Shown: one piece after another, positions 6,381 through 7,706 of the stretch
Layout of the letters: each line of letters begins with the position of its first letter
Numbering within the stretch: position 1 is the first letter of the stretch
Origin: Acidimicrobiia bacterium
Lineage (GTDB): Bacteria; Actinomycetota; Acidimicrobiia; IMCC26256; JAENVU01
DNA length: 7,706 nucleotides
Assembly: GCA_017882945.1 (NCBI GenBank)
Contig: JADGON010000230.1
Span: 1-7,706, forward strand
Direction: 5' to 3'
Made by a program: the position numbers and the translations under genes
The notes under the pieces: model-generated
Seen by the model: only the letters and a program-made list of their open reading frames with translations
Told to the model about the DNA's origin: nothing
The model's database searches: none

Positions 6381-6410
6381 ACGCTACGGGCGCCTTGACC
6401 GACCGGTCAA
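6381..6410 (-). promoter_or_regulatory. tetR promoter (-35 TTGACC, 18-bp spacer, -10 TAGCGT)
   Basis: On the minus strand TTGACC (6410-6405) and TAGCGT (6386-6381) are separated by 18 bp and followed after 6 nt by the ATG at 6374. The -35 matches five of six TTGACA positions and the -10 fits TANNNT. Transcription would begin at about the A of the start codon, giving a leaderless mRNA; no Shine-Dalgarno is present. Confidence 0.6.
6395..6410. promoter_or_regulatory. TetR operator TTGACC-GACC-GGTCAA
   Basis: A perfect inverted repeat with 6-bp arms and a 4-bp spacer, 21 bp upstream of the tetR start. Palindromes of this size in this position are typical TetR-family operators. One arm is the -35 hexamer of the tetR promoter, so a bound dimer would block RNA polymerase, supporting autorepression. 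The 132 bp to the right up to the small ORF could also be controlled from here. Confidence 0.65.
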
Positions 6411-6529
6411 TCATCTTTCCGGTCGCGCTCCAGGGCTGCGGTTCAGCCAATGGTCAGTCCGGGTTCGCGTCCTGGACACGCGCTGGAGGGTCTACCGAAA
6501 CCCCGGTCGTTCACGATGGAGGGGATCCT

Positions 6530-6537
6530 GGGAGGTG
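6530..6537 (+). promoter_or_regulatory. Strong ribosome binding site of the 57-codon small ORF
   Basis: GGGAGGTG lies 5 nt before the ATG at 6543. It fixes this ATG over the in-frame upstream starts at 6450 and 6516 and is the best single argument that the small ORF is real. Confidence 0.55.
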
Positions 6538-6542
6538 CCCCC

Positions 6543-6716
6543 ATGGCCCAGCTGATGCATCGCATTCGGAACGCAGTCCGGTCGCTCGGCAACGAAGGTG
6601 CGGTCGCCAACGTCGGCGCGGCGATGGCCCGGACCGCGGCCCAGCACCAAGCCGTGGACCAGCTCGAGCTGCGCCTGGCGCTCGCCACCCCCGGACCCAC
6701 GTCCCGCGTCGCGTAG
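6543..6716 (+). CDS. Small hypothetical protein (57 aa), probably helical
   Basis: Begins MAQLMHRIRNAVRSLGNEG and ends with TPGPTSRVA before TAG. I do not recognise it. Support for coding: a strong Shine-Dalgarno (GGGAGGTG) 5 nt upstream, and G or C in about 50 of 57 third codon positions, like the neighbouring real genes. Residues 1-15 could form a basic amphipathic helix (MHRIRNAVRSL), and about 20-49 look like an Ala/Gln-rich helix (VANVGAAMARTAAQHQAVDQLELRLA). There is no signal peptide, transmembrane stretch or Cys pair. It lies between the TetR operator and the acyltransferase gene, 105 bp upstream of the latter on the same strand, so co-transcription or TetR control is possible but unproven. 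An accidental ORF in GC-rich DNA remains the main alternative. Confidence 0.55.
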   Translation: MAQLMHRIRNAVRSLGNEGAVANVGAAMARTAAQHQAVDQLELRLALATPGPTSRVA

Positions 6717-6772
6717 CTCCCGAGCCGCGCCGGGCCCGGGGCGGTCATCCCCTCTGGGTCCGCCGCGCGGTT

Positions 6773-6778
6773 TAGTGT
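6773..6778 (+). promoter_or_regulatory. Possible -10 box for the acyltransferase gene
   Basis: TAGTGT fits TANNNT and stands out in very GC-rich sequence, 43 nt before the GTG start. No convincing -35 is found at 16-18 bp, so the gene may instead be read through from the small ORF. Confidence 0.25.
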
Positions 6779-6821
6779 TGCGCAGCGCCGCCGCACGTCG
6801 GGGGCGCCGCGAGGGGGGAAC

Positions 6822-7532
6822 GTGGCCTACTGGGTCCTCAAGGCGATCCTGACGCCGGTGCTGCACCTGGTCTACCGGGTGCGCGTCGAAGGCCGCGACC
6901 GGGTTCCCCGCAAGGGCCCGGTGATCCTGGCCGCGAACCATCGCTCGTTCCTCGACTCGATCTTCCTCCCGCTCGTGGTGGGCCGCCGCGTGACGTTCGT
7001 CGCGAAGGCCGAGTACTTCGACGACCCGAAGACCGCGTGGTTCTTTCGCGCCTTGGGTCAGATCCCGATCCGGCGCGAGGGTGGCAGCGCCGCCGAAGGC
7101 GCGCTCGAGGCGGCGACCGAGGTCCTCGAGCGGGGCGGGGTGTTCGCGATCTACCCGGAGGGGACGCGCACTCGCGACGGGTACCTCCACCGGGGGCACA
7201 CCGGGGTGGCCCGGCTCGCGCTCGCGACGGGCGCGCCCATCGTCCCCGTCGGGCTCGTCGGCACGGACGAGTGCCAGCCGACGGACAAGAAGCTGCCCCG
7301 ACTGTTCCGCACGTTGTGGATCCGGTTCGGCACACCGTTGCCGATCGCGCACTACGGGAAACGCGCGCAGGACCGGCTCGTCCTGCGCCAGGTCACCGAC
7401 GAGCTGATGTACGAGATCCGCGAGCTGAGTGGCTACGAGTACGTGGACGTGTACGCCACCAAGAAGCGCGCGGAGGCCGATGCGCCGGAGATGGTGCCGG
7501 GCCCGGCCGTCCTCACCCGCATCGCCAGCTAG
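6822..7532 (+). CDS. plsC: 1-acyl-sn-glycerol-3-phosphate acyltransferase (PlsC family)
   Basis: 236 aa, usual size for the family. It should transfer an acyl group to the sn-2 position of lysophosphatidic acid to make phosphatidic acid at the inner face of the cytoplasmic membrane. The acyltransferase motifs appear in order: NHRSFLD (39-45, the catalytic NHX4D with H40 and D45), GQIPIRR (79-85), YPEGTRTR (111-118, the EGTR phosphate-binding motif) and VPVGLVG (141-147). The N-terminal segment (4-20) is moderately hydrophobic and may sit in the membrane. The GTG start has GAGGGGGG ending 3 nt upstream. The C-terminal 30 residues are polar and probably flexible. Glycerol kinase, which supplies glycerol-3-phosphate, is convergent 15 bp away. 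Paralogues in actinobacteria can act on other acyl acceptors, so the plsC symbol is a family-level assignment. Confidence 0.9.
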   Translation: MAYWVLKAILTPVLHLVYRVRVEGRDRVPRKGPVILAANHRSFLDSIFLPLVVGRRVTFVAKAEYFDDPKTAWFFRALGQIPIRREGGSAAEGALEAATEVLERGGVFAIYPEGTRTRDGYLHRGHTGVARLALATGAPIVPVGLVGTDECQPTDKKLPRLFRTLWIRFGTPLPIAHYGKRAQDRLVLRQVTDELMYEIRELSGYEYVDVYATKKRAEADAPEMVPGPAVLTRIAS

Positions 7533-7547
7533 CCGCCGCGTGGGCGG
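7533..7547. terminator. Short hairpin exactly filling the gap between convergent plsC and glpK stops
   Basis: CCGCC (7533-7537) and GGCGG (7543-7547) pair around a 5-nt loop, occupying the whole 15-bp gap between the two stop codons. It could serve both directions, but the stem is only 5 bp and no T-run follows, so termination activity is uncertain. Confidence 0.3.
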
Positions 7548-7706
7548 TCAGGCAACGTGGTCGACCCAGTCGCGGGAGCGCTCGACCGCGCGGCGCCAGG
7601 TCGCGAGCCCGGCCTCGACCTGTTCCTCGGCCATCGAGGGCGTGAAGCTGGCCTCCTCGGTCCAGGCATCGGCCGCTTCCGCCGGCGTCTTCCAGACTCC
7701 GACGGC
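7548..7706 (-). CDS. glpK: Glycerol kinase, C-terminal fragment (5' part beyond right edge)
   Basis: An uninterrupted minus-strand frame enters from the right edge and ends at TGA (7550-7548), giving 52 residues. The translation runs AVGVWKTPAEAADAW, then FTPSMAEEQVEAGLATWRRAVERSRDW. This matches the C-terminal end of FGGY-family glycerol kinases, where a GxW segment leads to an F-x-P-x-M motif and a final W-x-x-AVERSxxW helix. The enzyme phosphorylates glycerol with ATP to glycerol-3-phosphate in the cytoplasm. Catalytic and substrate-binding parts lie outside the window, so intactness cannot be judged. It converges on plsC, whose pathway uses its product after a first acylation. Confidence 0.85.
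   Translation of the reverse strand, partial: AVGVWKTPAEAADAWTEEASFTPSMAEEQVEAGLATWRRAVERSRDWVDHVA

Noticed and set aside
6730..6739. CCGGGCCCGG palindrome downstream of the small ORF
   Set aside because: A 10-bp G/C-only palindrome with no loop or T-run; common by chance here, so not called a terminator.
6492..7352. 286-codon minus-strand ORF opposite the small ORF and plsC
   Set aside because: Arg/Asp/Gly-rich and domain-free, antisense to motif-verified plsC.

Overview
The window is very GC-rich, with third codon positions almost all G or C. It uses GTG as well as ATG starts, and several -10 boxes of the TANNNT type sit only 6-8 nt from a start codon, which suggests leaderless mRNAs. These traits, and the gene families present, point to a high-GC actinobacterium. 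An uncultured lineage such as Acidimicrobiia or Thermoleophilia is my guess; the sequence alone does not prove it. I see no tRNA, rRNA, CRISPR array, insertion sequence or phage gene.

Left part (1-4070, all minus strand): a cell-surface polysaccharide block. In transcription order it holds (i) a secreted 630-aa protein with a signal peptide, an Ig/TIG-like domain, a jelly-roll-like middle domain, a Pro/Ala/Thr linker and a C-terminal right-handed beta-helix. After a 391-bp gap with a long hairpin come (ii) a Wzz-like chain-length determinant with two membrane segments, no tyrosine-kinase domain and a long disordered tail, and, 12 nt further on, (iii) the N-terminal 263 residues of an O-antigen ligase/polymerase (Wzy_C-type) membrane protein that runs off the left edge. 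Genes ii and iii are almost certainly one operon for polymerising a surface glycan; gene i may modify, bind or display such a glycan.

Middle (4071-4613): a 543-bp divergent intergenic region with no convincing gene. It contains a small perfect inverted repeat and possible leaderless promoters at both ends.

Right part (4614-7706): housekeeping metabolism. An AlaC-type alanine aminotransferase (+) ends back to back with a TetR-family regulator (-), the two stop codons forming a 12-bp palindrome. The tetR promoter carries a clear TTGACC-N4-GGTCAA operator over its -35 box and is probably leaderless and autorepressed. A 57-codon unknown small ORF (+) with a strong ribosome binding site follows, then a PlsC-type 1-acylglycerol-3-phosphate acyltransferase (+). 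The C-terminus of glycerol kinase (-) enters from the right edge. GlpK makes glycerol-3-phosphate and PlsC acts two steps later in phospholipid synthesis, so these neighbours share a pathway although they are convergent.

I found no clearly new biological system. The best candidates for a second look are the modular beta-helix protein beside the kinase-less Wzz/ligase pair, the unknown 57-aa ORF, and the compact TetR operator/leaderless promoter.
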